A DNA stretch of 42,303 nt, taken from positions 1 through 42,303 of the forward strand of contig SVKN01000013.1 of assembly GCA_015068445.1 (NCBI GenBank). The letters are read 5' to 3'. Below the pieces are notes generated by a model, which searched no databases, was not told the origin of the DNA, and saw only the letters and a list, made by a program, of their open reading frames with translations. Positions 29,427 to 36,895 of this stretch are shown here, piece after piece. Position 1 is the stretch's first letter; every line of letters begins with the position of its first letter. The position numbers and the translations under genes are program-made. The DNA comes from Oscillospiraceae bacterium (GTDB taxonomy: Bacteria; Bacillota; Clostridia; Oscillospirales; Butyricicoccaceae).

Positions 29427-31183
29427 TTGCTCTCTCCCCCTTCTCTGCTGATGGCGCGCATGGGACACACCTGCGCGCATACCGTACAGCCGACGCACTG
29501 GGCGCGGTCGATCTCGGCCCTGCCGTCCTTTATCATGATGGCCGGGCAGCCCACGGACAGGCACTTTTTGCAGCCGATGCAGACGCTGCGGTCCACCGCG
29601 CACTTGCCGATATCGTGCCTGATCCGCTTGATCAGCAGGCAGGGACGGCGGACGATGATGGCCGCGTGACCCTCGAAGGCGATAGCGTCCTGCACGGCCT
29701 GCTCCATGGCAGCCAGATCCTGCGGATCGACGATGATGACCTTCTGATAGCCGTAAGCCGTCAGGATGTCCTCGATCTTCAGCTTTTCGGCGATCTCGCC
29801 CTCGAGATTGAAGCCGCTGCCGGGGTTGTCCTGGTGGCCGGTCATGCCGGTGATGGAGTTGTCAAGCACCACGGGGATGACGTCGCCGTCGTTGTAGATG
29901 ATCTCGGCGGCGCCGGTCATGCCGCTGTGGAAGAAGGTGGAGTCGCCCATGACGCCGAAGACCTTCTTCTCGATCCCGGCCTGTTTGAAGGCCTTGGCCA
30001 TACCCATGGCCACCGTGAAGCCGGCGCCCATGCACACGACGCTGTCAAGGGCGTTCAGCGGCGGCGTGCCGCCCAGGGTGTAGCAGCCGATGTCGCCGGC
30101 CACCACGAAGTCCTTGTGCTTCGCCATGGTGTAGAAGAAGCCGCGGTGGGGGCAGCCGGGGCACAGCGCGGGCGGACGGGAGACGGCCCTGACGCCCACG
30201 TCCACGGTCTCGGCCTGCTCGCCGAAGACGCGCTGACGCACCAGCTGGGGGTTGAGCTCGTAGATGTTGCCCAGCAGCTCCTTGCCGACGCAGTCGATCC
30301 CGGCGGCCTTGATCTGATCCTCCATGAAGCCGTCCAGCTCCTCCACGACGTAGAGCTTCTCCACCTTGGAGGCGAACTCGGAAATGAGCTTCATGGGCAG
30401 CGGGTACGTCAGGCCCAGCTTGAGGAACGACGTGTCCGCGGGGAAGGCGTCCTTGGCGTACTGGTAAGCGATGGAGGCCGTGATGACGCCGATCTTCCTG
30501 CCCTTGAGCTCCAGCTTGTTCAGCGGACATTCGTTGCCGTATTCCTGCACCTCGGCCATGATCTTCTCCAGCTTGGGATGGTTGCGCATGGCGTTGGCGG
30601 GGGCGGCGATGTACTTTTTGCCGTTGCGGACATAGGGGATGGGCGCGCGCTCCGTGCGCTCCCCCTCCTCCACGAGGCTCTTGGAGTGGGCGATGCGGGT
30701 GGTGGTGCGGAACAGGACCGGCACGTCGAAGCGCTCCGACAGCTCGTAGGCGGCCTTCATGAAGTCGAGACACTCCTGGGAATCCGAGGGCTCGATCATG
30801 GGCAGCCGGGCGGCGCGGGCGTAGTGGCGGTTGTCCTGCTCGTTCTGCGAGGAATGCATGCTGGGGTCGTCCGCCGTGACGATGACGAAGCCGCCGGTGA
30901 CGCCGTTGTAGGCCGCGGTGAACAGCGGGTCGGCCGCCACGTTGAGGCCCACGTGCTTCATGGCGCACAGACTGCGCACGCCGGCGATGCTGGCGCCGTA
31001 AGCCACCTCCAGCGCCACCTTCTCGTTGGGCGCCCACTCGCAGTAGAGGGCGTCGCGGTATTTCGGCAGCTCCTCAAAGATCTCGGTGCTGGGCGTGCCC
31101 GGATAGGCCGAGCAGACCCGCACCCCGGCCTCGAACGCACCGCGGGCCGCGGCCTCGTTGCCGGAAAGCAGTACCTTGCTCAA
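29423..31183 (-). CDS. iorA: Indolepyruvate:ferredoxin oxidoreductase, alpha subunit
   Basis: A 586-residue thiamine-diphosphate and iron-sulfur subunit. It starts with TTG at 31183 after AGAGGAGGTAATCA and reads SKVLLSGNEAAARGAFEAGV, then AYPGTPSTEI, the POR N-terminal pyrimidine-binding domain. CPGCPHRGFF (about residue 347) and GDIGCYTLG (about 367) are in the core; the GDSTFFHSGMTGA segment with its downstream Asn is the ThDP/Mg site. The C-terminus carries two four-cysteine ferredoxin motifs, CIGCKKCLSVGCP and CVGCTVCAQVCP. All motifs are intact. It is first in the iorA-iorB-ptb-buk operon. It acts on indolepyruvate, phenylpyruvate and hydroxyphenylpyruvate in known members; the exact preference here is unknown. 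Confidence 0.95.
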   Translation of the reverse strand: MSKVLLSGNEAAARGAFEAGVRVCSAYPGTPSTEIFEELPKYRDALYCEWAPNEKVALEVAYGASIAGVRSLCAMKHVGLNVAADPLFTAAYNGVTGGFVIVTADDPSMHSSQNEQDNRHYARAARLPMIEPSDSQECLDFMKAAYELSERFDVPVLFRTTTRIAHSKSLVEEGERTERAPIPYVRNGKKYIAAPANAMRNHPKLEKIMAEVQEYGNECPLNKLELKGRKIGVITASIAYQYAKDAFPADTSFLKLGLTYPLPMKLISEFASKVEKLYVVEELDGFMEDQIKAAGIDCVGKELLGNIYELNPQLVRQRVFGEQAETVDVGVRAVSRPPALCPGCPHRGFFYTMAKHKDFVVAGDIGCYTLGGTPPLNALDSVVCMGAGFTVAMGMAKAFKQAGIEKKVFGVMGDSTFFHSGMTGAAEIIYNDGDVIPVVLDNSITGMTGHQDNPGSGFNLEGEIAEKLKIEDILTAYGYQKVIIVDPQDLAAMEQAVQDAIAFEGHAAIIVRRPCLLIKRIRHDIGKCAVDRSVCIGCKKCLSVGCPAIMIKDGRAEIDRAQCVGCTVCAQVCPMRAISREGGESK

Positions 31184-31222
31184 ATGATTACCTCCTCTTT
31201 CTCTTAAATCTCTTATACTCAG

Positions 31223-31252
31223 ATTATACAATACGTTCCCTTTTCCTGTAAA
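31223..31252 (-). promoter_or_regulatory. Promoter for the ior-ptb-buk operon
   Basis: On the minus strand there is TTTACA (31247-31252), an 18-bp spacer and TATAAT (31223-31228). Confidence 0.6.
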
Positions 31253-31256
31253 CCAA

Positions 31257-31272
31257 CACGCTTTAAAGCGTG
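31257..31272. promoter_or_regulatory. Perfect 16-bp palindrome upstream of the ior promoter
   Basis: CACGCTTTAAAGCGTG is exactly self-complementary and lies 4 bp upstream of the ior -35 box, the usual place for an activator or repressor site. It also follows the terminator-like hairpin at 31276-31300. Confidence 0.55.
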
Positions 31273-31275
31273 AAA

Positions 31276-31300
31276 GAGCCGCCCCGGGAAGGGGCGGCTC
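31276..31300 (-). terminator. Terminator-like hairpin after the TfoX-domain gene
   Basis: GAGCCGCCCC-GGGAA-GGGGCGGCTC; on the minus strand it is followed by TTTCACGCTTT. The T run is broken, so strength is uncertain. Confidence 0.6.
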
Positions 31301-31304
31301 TCGT

Positions 31305-31622
31305 TTATTCTCTGCGTTTTTTCGGTTCCGGCAGCGCGTCGGCCACGGCGGTGAACAGCGCGGCAAGCGTCTCACCCGGCAGCTCGAACGGGACGCGGAG
31401 CATGGGCTTCGCGCCGTCGTAGGACAGCTCGAGAGGCGCTTCGGGCAGCATGGCGCAGGCGGCGGCCACGGGCTTGACCAGCAGGCGGCCGTCATAGAGA
31501 CCGCCCACGACCTTCCCGCCGCAGTAGAGGACGTATTCGCCCATCATGGCCCGGAAGCTCACGTCCGCGTGGGGCGTGAGCCGGTCGAGCAGTTGTTCCA
31601 GCGTTTCGCGCTTGGTCGCCAT
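31305..31622 (-). CDS. TfoX N-terminal domain protein
   Basis: A 105-residue protein. It starts MATKRETLEQLLDRLTPHAD, then VSFRAMMGEYVLYCGGKVVGGLYDGRLLVK, the signature of the TfoX/Sxy N-terminal domain (PF04993). Stand-alone copies are widespread and do not imply natural competence. ATG at 31622 follows GAGAGGAGTAACG and lies two bases after the stop of the DUF1653 gene. The C-terminus has PEPKKRRE. It forms a small operon with the two upstream genes. Confidence 0.85.
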   Translation of the reverse strand: MATKRETLEQLLDRLTPHADVSFRAMMGEYVLYCGGKVVGGLYDGRLLVKPVAAACAMLPEAPLELSYDGAKPMLRVPFELPGETLAALFTAVADALPEPKKRRE

Positions 31623-31624
31623 CG

Positions 31625-31846
31625 TTACTCCTCTCCGATATAGGTGAAGCGCGGAAGAATCTTCCCGTCGCGCTCCACGGTCTCGTTCCACATGGACGCC
31701 GGACGCACCCAGAGGCCGCCCTCGCCGTAAAGGGCGCGGTAGACCACCATGGGCTCCAGCGTCTCGGAATGCTGCGCCACGCCCAGGACCTCGTACTCGT
31801 TCCCCTTGAAGTGACGGTAGCGTCCCGGGCGGATCTCCGTACTCAT
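31625..31846 (-). CDS. DUF1653 family protein
   Basis: A 73-residue protein with the DUF1653 pattern: RPGRYRHFKGNEYEVLGVAQHSETLEPMVVYRALYG, then LWVRPASMWNETVERDG and PRFTYIGE. The fold is a small SH3-like barrel; the function is unknown. ATG at 31846 overlaps the upstream DUF1232 gene by ATGA. Confidence 0.88.
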   Translation of the reverse strand: MSTEIRPGRYRHFKGNEYEVLGVAQHSETLEPMVVYRALYGEGGLWVRPASMWNETVERDGKILPRFTYIGEE

Positions 31847-32250
31847 TTGCCCTCCCGCTGCTCGCGCCAGGCGGCGTACTCGTTGAGCTCCGGCTCGATG
31901 AACTTCAGCGCCAGCGTGAACACGGCGATATCGTCCAGATGACCGATCAGCGGCATCTTGTCGGGGATCAGGTCGTTGCGCTTGATCAGATACAGGAACG
32001 CGCCGGCGATAGAGGCCAGCACCTTGGGTGAGACGTCGGTGTACTCCTTCGCGGCGTAGCTCTTGAGCATGGCGGCCATCAGCGGCACCCTCGCCAGCGC
32101 CGTGCCCGCCACGGGCACCTCGCGCAGCTTCTCCTCCAGGCTCTGCAGCAGCGCGTCCAGCTTCTCGTTGTCCCGGATCAGCTCCTGCCCCTGGGCCAGC
32201 ACGGTCTCGAATACGCCCTTGACGGCGTCGAAGTTCAGTCCGTTTTCCAT
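31843..32250 (-). CDS. DUF1232 (YkvA-like) membrane-associated protein
   Basis: A 135-residue protein. Residues 1-60 are amphipathic helices; from residue 75 on it carries the DUF1232 core, with VLASIAGAFLYLIKRNDLIPDKMPLIGHLDDIAVFTLALKFIEPE. The PD-x-x-P-x-x-GHLDD motif is typical. It ends EYAAWREQREGK. Function unknown. First gene of a minus-strand trio (DUF1232, DUF1653, TfoX domain) coupled by overlap or a 2-bp gap. Confidence 0.87.
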   Translation of the reverse strand: MENGLNFDAVKGVFETVLAQGQELIRDNEKLDALLQSLEEKLREVPVAGTALARVPLMAAMLKSYAAKEYTDVSPKVLASIAGAFLYLIKRNDLIPDKMPLIGHLDDIAVFTLALKFIEPELNEYAAWREQREGK

Positions 32251-32330
32251 GATAACGCTCCCCCTTCAAGGATTTTCTGAAACAAGTATAGCACGGATCG
32301 GGCGCAGATACAATAAAGCTGTAGGCACAA

Positions 32331-32373
32331 TGTTGCTACAACAATTGACGAATCTCGCCGGCTGTTGTATGAT
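32331..32373 (+). promoter_or_regulatory. Promoter and operator of the toxin-antitoxin pair
   Basis: TTGACG (32345-32350), a 17-bp spacer and TATGAT (32368-32373). A dyad TGTTG-CTA-CAACA (32331-32343) sits just upstream, and TGTTGTA (32363-32369) overlaps the -10, giving paired half-sites around the core promoter, as expected for antitoxin autoregulation. Confidence 0.7.
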
Positions 32374-32398
32374 CGGAGCAGAGAACGGAGGTGTTTTC

Positions 32399-32704
32399 AT
32401 GGAAAACCGCACATCCGGCCCCAAGAGCGATATGTTCCGCTTCCGCATCAATCCCGACGTCCGTCGGGAGGCGGAGGATCTGTTCGAGCGAAATGGGCTG
32501 TCGCTGACCCAGGCCATCAATATTTTTATCCAGCAGTCGCTGAACGCAGGGGGTCTCCCCTTCCCCGTCACCGAGAACAACGCCGAAATGCTGCGGGCGC
32601 GGTCCATGGAGCGGCTGAAAAAGGAACTGGCCGCCGGAAAAGCGTCCGGCGACCCCGTCGCCGAGGAGGAGGTCTATCGGTTGCTGGGGATCGAGCGCTT
32701 ATGA
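32399..32704 (+). CDS. RelB/DinJ-family antitoxin
   Basis: A 101-residue ribbon-helix-helix antitoxin. The DNA-binding core reads DMFRFRINPDVRREAEDLFERNGLSLTQAINIFIQQS (residues about 11-48), with the MFRFRI beta-ribbon followed by two helices and the T-Q-A-I-N-I turn. The C-terminal half (LKKELAAGKASGDPVAEEEVYRLLG) is the probable toxin-binding segment. ATG at 32399 follows GGAGGTGTTTTC. It overlaps the toxin by four bases (ATGA). The promoter contains dyads for autoregulation. Confidence 0.9.
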   Translation: MENRTSGPKSDMFRFRINPDVRREAEDLFERNGLSLTQAINIFIQQSLNAGGLPFPVTENNAEMLRARSMERLKKELAAGKASGDPVAEEEVYRLLGIERL

Positions 32705-33006
32705 GGATCGTCTACCGTCCGGCAGCTGTGGAGGACCTTCGCACAACAGCCGACTATCTGGAGCATACGCTGGGCAGCCCCCAGGCCGCCCGGCGTTTTC
32801 TGGAGCGCGCGCTGCGTTCGATCTCCCTGCTGAGGGAGAATCCGCGCATGGTGCCGCTGCTGTCTGACAAGGTGGAGATCGACGGCAACATGCGCTATCT
32901 CGTCGTCAGCAAGCATCTTGTCTTTTACGAGCTGACCGCCGACACGATTGAGATCGTCCGCATCCTCGACGGTCGGACGGATTATTTATCAAGGCTGTTT
33001 GACTGA
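32701..33006 (+). CDS. RelE/ParE-family toxin
   Basis: A 101-residue protein of the RelE/ParE superfamily. It begins MRIVYRPAAVEDLRTTADYLE, with a central RYLVVSKHLVFYEL strand and late VRILDGRTDYLSRLF. The DYL...RFLERALRSISLLRENPRM helices fit ParE/RelE. The terminal region has no His-x-x-Y; whether it is an mRNA nuclease or gyrase poison cannot be told. It is the second gene of a complete pair with the RelB-type antitoxin. Strong terminator follows. Confidence 0.88.
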   Translation: MRIVYRPAAVEDLRTTADYLEHTLGSPQAARRFLERALRSISLLRENPRMVPLLSDKVEIDGNMRYLVVSKHLVFYELTADTIEIVRILDGRTDYLSRLFD

Positions 33007-33011
33007 CTGGT

Positions 33012-33048
33012 AAAAAGCCGCCCGCGCCTTTCGGCGCGGGCGGCTCGT
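33012..33048. terminator. Bidirectional terminator
   Basis: AGCCGCCCGCGCC-TTTC-GGCGCGGGCGGCT with A and T flanks. It serves the toxin gene and, in reverse, the giant surface protein gene. Confidence 0.8.
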
Positions 33049-33052
33049 TTGT

Positions 33053-36000
33053 TTAGCGGTCGACCTCGTAGGGGGTCATGCAGGGGCTCGTGGTGCCGTC
33101 CACGAGGAAGATGCGGACGGTGGCGGTATCGGGCAGGGGCTCGGAGAGCTCGAACTTCACGGTGCCGTCGACCGTCTGCTGGCCGATCCAAAGGATGCGG
33201 CCGTCCTCATCATAGGCGGCGGCGAAGAGCGTGCCCCTGGGGGCCTCGCTGCTCATGGTGACGGTGATGGCCTCGTCGTCCGCGTCGGCGCTTTCGATGT
33301 AGCCGCCCTCGATCTTGAAGGAGACGCGCTTGACGCCGCTGAACGCGCCGCCGGGCACGGCCATGACCAGGGCCTCGGCCCTGCCGGGATCCACGTTGTT
33401 GTCGTAGGCGACGATGTAATCGACCAGCTCGGTCAGCTCGTTGCCCTCGCTGTCAGTGACGGTGACGGCGGGCGTCTTCTCCTGGCCGTCATAGGCGAAG
33501 GAGGTCTGCTGCAGCGTCACGGTGAAGTCGGACAGGTCGCGCTGGAAGACGGCAAGCAGCGTGTGGCTGCTGTCGACGGTCTCGAAGTACCACTCGCTGA
33601 CGGGGCCCACGTCCTCGCCGTCCACGTAGACGGTATCGACGGTCCAGCCGTCGTCGGGGGTGATGCGGACCAGCAGGTTCTCGCCCGCCTCCAGCATCGT
33701 GGCGCCCGCGGGGGTGACGGCGCCGCCCTCGGTGGCTTCGGCGACGATCTCGCACTTGTTGACGGGGGTGGTGACGGTGACGTCCGCGCTGTCCTCGGCG
33801 GCGCCGAGGCTGATGGTATCGCCGCTCAGGCCCAGCGTGACGACGCTGCCCATGCCGATGCCCTCCTTGGAGATCGTGCGGGAGGCGCCGTTTTCATCGG
33901 TGGAGCCGATGCTGATGGTGTAGGCGGCGCCGTCGGCCAGCGAGACGGCGGCCTCGGCGGTCTGGGTATCGTCCTCGGCGCAGAAGCCCATGGCTCCCAG
34001 CTCGTTATTGCTCTTGTCGGTCTCGATGGTGGTGGACACGGTCTCGCCGACGATGGAGATGGCAAGGCCGTCATCCGGCGTGCCGTCCTCGACGAAGTAG
34101 TAATCGCCGGGGACCCAGAACATGTAGACACGCGATTCGGCGTCGGGCTCGTTGTACCAGGCCTCCTGGACGCCGTCGGCGCACTCGACCAGCGCGCCGC
34201 CCTCGACCTTCGCCACGACCTGCTGGGTCATGGCGTCAAAATCGACGGTGTACAGCGTGAAGTCAGGCTCGGAGGTGATGACGAGGTTGTCGTTCTCGAC
34301 GCTCTGGAGCTTGGCCGGGGTCAGGCTGCCCATGTTCTGCCAGATGGCGCGGATGTTGGCGGAGGTGGAGTAGCGGATTGCGCCGTTCTTGTCGGTGTTG
34401 CTCCAGGTGCCGTGGGAGCCCATGGGGAAGCTCCAGGTGTTGAAGGCGGACGACGCGGAGGGCCGCGTGAAGGTCATGGTCTTGGGGACGTTGGGGCTGT
34501 TGGGATCGTAGATCGACGCGGTCAGCGTGTTGCCGTTGAGCTTGTAGCCGAAGGCCGTGACGCGGTGGCCGCCCTTGACGATCTTGCCCTTTTCGTCCTT
34601 GACGGAGCCGCTCATACCCACGAAGACGAGGCGGCCGTTGTCAAGCTCGGTCATAATGGCCCGGGCCGTGGCGTCGATCCCGTTATTGTCGGTGCGGGTG
34701 GTGGACATCTGAGCGACGTGCATCAGCTCAATGAACTGCGCGGCCGTCAGGTTGATGCTGTTGTTCTTATCATTTTTCTGGATGGCGGAGACCTGGCCGC
34801 GGCCGAAGCCGCCGGCGGGGACCTCGTTCATATAGATCAAGCCGCCGGACGTCGCCATGCCGTAGCAGACGCCGTTCATCAGCTTTTTGTTGACGGCGTG
34901 ATCATAGACCTTCTTTGCCAGCTCCGTGGTGCTGTAGGCCCGCTGGGCAAGGCCGAGAGACGGCGTCGCCACGTAATTGCCGAAGCTCCAGCCCACCCTG
35001 CCGATGGGGATGCGGGTGTCCGTGGTGGCCTCCACCTTGACGGTGAAGGACACAGTGGCCAGGACCTTCCTGTCGGAAACGCGCAGCAGCTGGACCGTGA
35101 CCGCGGTGGTGCCGGGGTTGACGCCCTTGATCTCCATGGGGATCGTGGAGCCGGACCAGGAGCCCCAGGTCCAGGTGACGTTGGAGTTGGTGCGGGAGGC
35201 GGAGACGGTGACAGCCTCACTGCAGTTGCCGTAGGTCAGCTTGACCGTGCTGCTGCCGCCGGCCGACACGGTGACGGAGGACGCGGACGCCTTGATCGTG
35301 GGAGGCGCGGGGTCGACCGTGACGCTGAGGGAGCGGGAGGTGAGCTCGGTGCCGCGGCTGTCCCTGACCCGGAGGGTCAGCGTCGTGCTGCCGGGGTTGC
35401 GGCCCACAAGGGAGAGGAAATACTTGCCGGCCGACTGGGAGAGGGCCGTGGTGACCAGGTCGCTCCGGGGGTTGTCCACGGTGACGGTGGAGCCGGGGGC
35501 CAGGTCAGAGATCGTATAGTTGACGGAGGTCGTCTTGCCGGAGGTGACGCGCACGCTGGAGGCGGAGGCGGAGATCACGGGCGTCTTGGCCACCGTGACC
35601 GTCAGCTGCGCCTGCGCGATGGGCAGGAAGAAGGCGGACATCAGGTAGACCGTGACGGTGCCGCTGCCCACCTGATTGCCCTTGACCGTCAGCGTGCCGC
35701 TGCCCTGCCAGCCGCAGGTGTAGGCCTCCGCGTTGGAGGAGCTGAAGCGGTAGTAATGGCTGCCGGAGTAGCCCGTGCAGCTGAGGTCCACGGTCTTCGT
35801 CTGACCGGGCTCCACGGTGATATAGGAGGTGGACAGCCTGACCTTGGGTATCTCGGGGGGCAGGACCGTGACGTTGACGTACTTGACGTCGAGGACGTCG
35901 CCGGTGCTCTTGGCGCGGTAATCGACGCGGAACTGGCCGGAGCCGACCTTTTTGCCCGTGATGCGGATGGGCGTGCGGCTGACGACGCTGGCGGGCTGAG

Positions 36001-36871
36001 GCTCAGCCGTGAAGGCGTCCTTGTTGCCGCTGGAGACGGCGATCTCGGAGACGCCGGGGAAGCCCTCGCCGTAGAAATACAGCGTCTGGGTGGCGCCCAC
36101 GCGCACCGTGATATCGTCCACGTAGCCGGCCCAGTGGATATGGGAATCGCTGACGTTGACCTTGATCTGCTTGATGTCGTAGGGAATGCCCAGCTTGTTG
36201 CACAGGAAGATCACGACGTAGCCCGTGCCCACGTTGGCGGGTCTGATCGTCAGCGTGGCGCTGCCGTTGGAGCTGATCGCGCTCAGGGAGCAGGTGACGA
36301 CGTTGGAGGTGTGCAGCAGGTCCTTCATGACGACGATCTTGATCTTCGCGCCCTTGGGGGCGTTCTCGAAGCGGATGGGCAGGCCCAGGCCGCTGACCTT
36401 GCTGAGGCAGCGCTCCCTGGTGCTGACGTTGATGTTCGCGCCGCCGATGCCGCCGAGGCTGCCGTCGTCGCCGGTGTCGACCTCCAGCTCCAGCTCCTCG
36501 CCGTCGCCGTCGAAGTCGACGGGCTCCTCAGGATCGTAGGGAAGGTCCTCGCCGAAGTCCAGCAGGGCGTCGTCGCCGCCCAGCTCGGAGGGCTCGCCCT
36601 CGGGCTCATACTCGTCGGAGCCCACGGACTCCTCGCCCACGGTGATGGGAGAGGTGGCGTTTTCGGGGAAGACGAACTCCCCTTCTTCGATAAAGTCGGG
36701 ATCGTCGCTGTCCGTGACGGACAGAGAGACGGTCTCGGTGGGGATCTCGGCCGTGTCGGAGGAGGGCGCTTCGGGCAGCGCCTCCTCGGCCAGGGCCATG
36801 CCCGGCAGCAGGCTCAGGCACATGGCCAGGGCCAGCAGCAGGGACAGTGATTTCTTCATGGTTTTCATCAT
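33053..36871 (-). CDS. Secreted multi-domain protein with Ig-like repeats and a cysteine-peptidase-like domain
   Basis: A 1272-residue exported protein. Residues about 3-28 form a signal peptide. An acidic, Asp/Glu-rich stretch follows (about 30-140). Several beta-sandwich (Ig/BIG2-like) modules fill about 145-620, each with a SASASSVRVTSGKTT-type strand. A papain-like domain follows (about 620-850) with C669 (GVCYGMA), H769 (GGHRVTAFGY) and D789 (IYDPNSP) as a probable triad. Beta-rich modules and a C-terminal domain (about 1185-1272) end the protein. I chose ATG at 36871 because GAAAGGA lies at the right distance; another ATG is at 36880. It lies 25 bp downstream of a paralogue (36896-40882) sharing the peptidase and C-terminal domains. 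No anchor (LPXTG, SLH) is visible. Confidence 0.88.
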   Translation of the reverse strand: MMKTMKKSLSLLLALAMCLSLLPGMALAEEALPEAPSSDTAEIPTETVSLSVTDSDDPDFIEEGEFVFPENATSPITVGEESVGSDEYEPEGEPSELGGDDALLDFGEDLPYDPEEPVDFDGDGEELELEVDTGDDGSLGGIGGANINVSTRERCLSKVSGLGLPIRFENAPKGAKIKIVVMKDLLHTSNVVTCSLSAISSNGSATLTIRPANVGTGYVVIFLCNKLGIPYDIKQIKVNVSDSHIHWAGYVDDITVRVGATQTLYFYGEGFPGVSEIAVSSGNKDAFTAEPQPASVVSRTPIRITGKKVGSGQFRVDYRAKSTGDVLDVKYVNVTVLPPEIPKVRLSTSYITVEPGQTKTVDLSCTGYSGSHYYRFSSSNAEAYTCGWQGSGTLTVKGNQVGSGTVTVYLMSAFFLPIAQAQLTVTVAKTPVISASASSVRVTSGKTTSVNYTISDLAPGSTVTVDNPRSDLVTTALSQSAGKYFLSLVGRNPGSTTLTLRVRDSRGTELTSRSLSVTVDPAPPTIKASASSVTVSAGGSSTVKLTYGNCSEAVTVSASRTNSNVTWTWGSWSGSTIPMEIKGVNPGTTAVTVQLLRVSDRKVLATVSFTVKVEATTDTRIPIGRVGWSFGNYVATPSLGLAQRAYSTTELAKKVYDHAVNKKLMNGVCYGMATSGGLIYMNEVPAGGFGRGQVSAIQKNDKNNSINLTAAQFIELMHVAQMSTTRTDNNGIDATARAIMTELDNGRLVFVGMSGSVKDEKGKIVKGGHRVTAFGYKLNGNTLTASIYDPNSPNVPKTMTFTRPSASSAFNTWSFPMGSHGTWSNTDKNGAIRYSTSANIRAIWQNMGSLTPAKLQSVENDNLVITSEPDFTLYTVDFDAMTQQVVAKVEGGALVECADGVQEAWYNEPDAESRVYMFWVPGDYYFVEDGTPDDGLAISIVGETVSTTIETDKSNNELGAMGFCAEDDTQTAEAAVSLADGAAYTISIGSTDENGASRTISKEGIGMGSVVTLGLSGDTISLGAAEDSADVTVTTPVNKCEIVAEATEGGAVTPAGATMLEAGENLLVRITPDDGWTVDTVYVDGEDVGPVSEWYFETVDSSHTLLAVFQRDLSDFTVTLQQTSFAYDGQEKTPAVTVTDSEGNELTELVDYIVAYDNNVDPGRAEALVMAVPGGAFSGVKRVSFKIEGGYIESADADDEAITVTMSSEAPRGTLFAAAYDEDGRILWIGQQTVDGTVKFELSEPLPDTATVRIFLVDGTTSPCMTPYEVDR

Positions 36872-36895
36872 TCGACCCATCCTTTCATCGCGGCC

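Noticed and set aside
29615..31207. A 530-codon plus-strand frame opposite iorA
   Set aside because: It lies wholly opposite a gene with all catalytic and ferredoxin motifs; no start signals.
33563..36850. A 1095-codon plus-strand frame opposite the first giant surface protein
   Set aside because: The translation is repetitive (GDG, AVG, DGG-type) without ribosome site or promoter; it is a shadow of the minus-strand gene.
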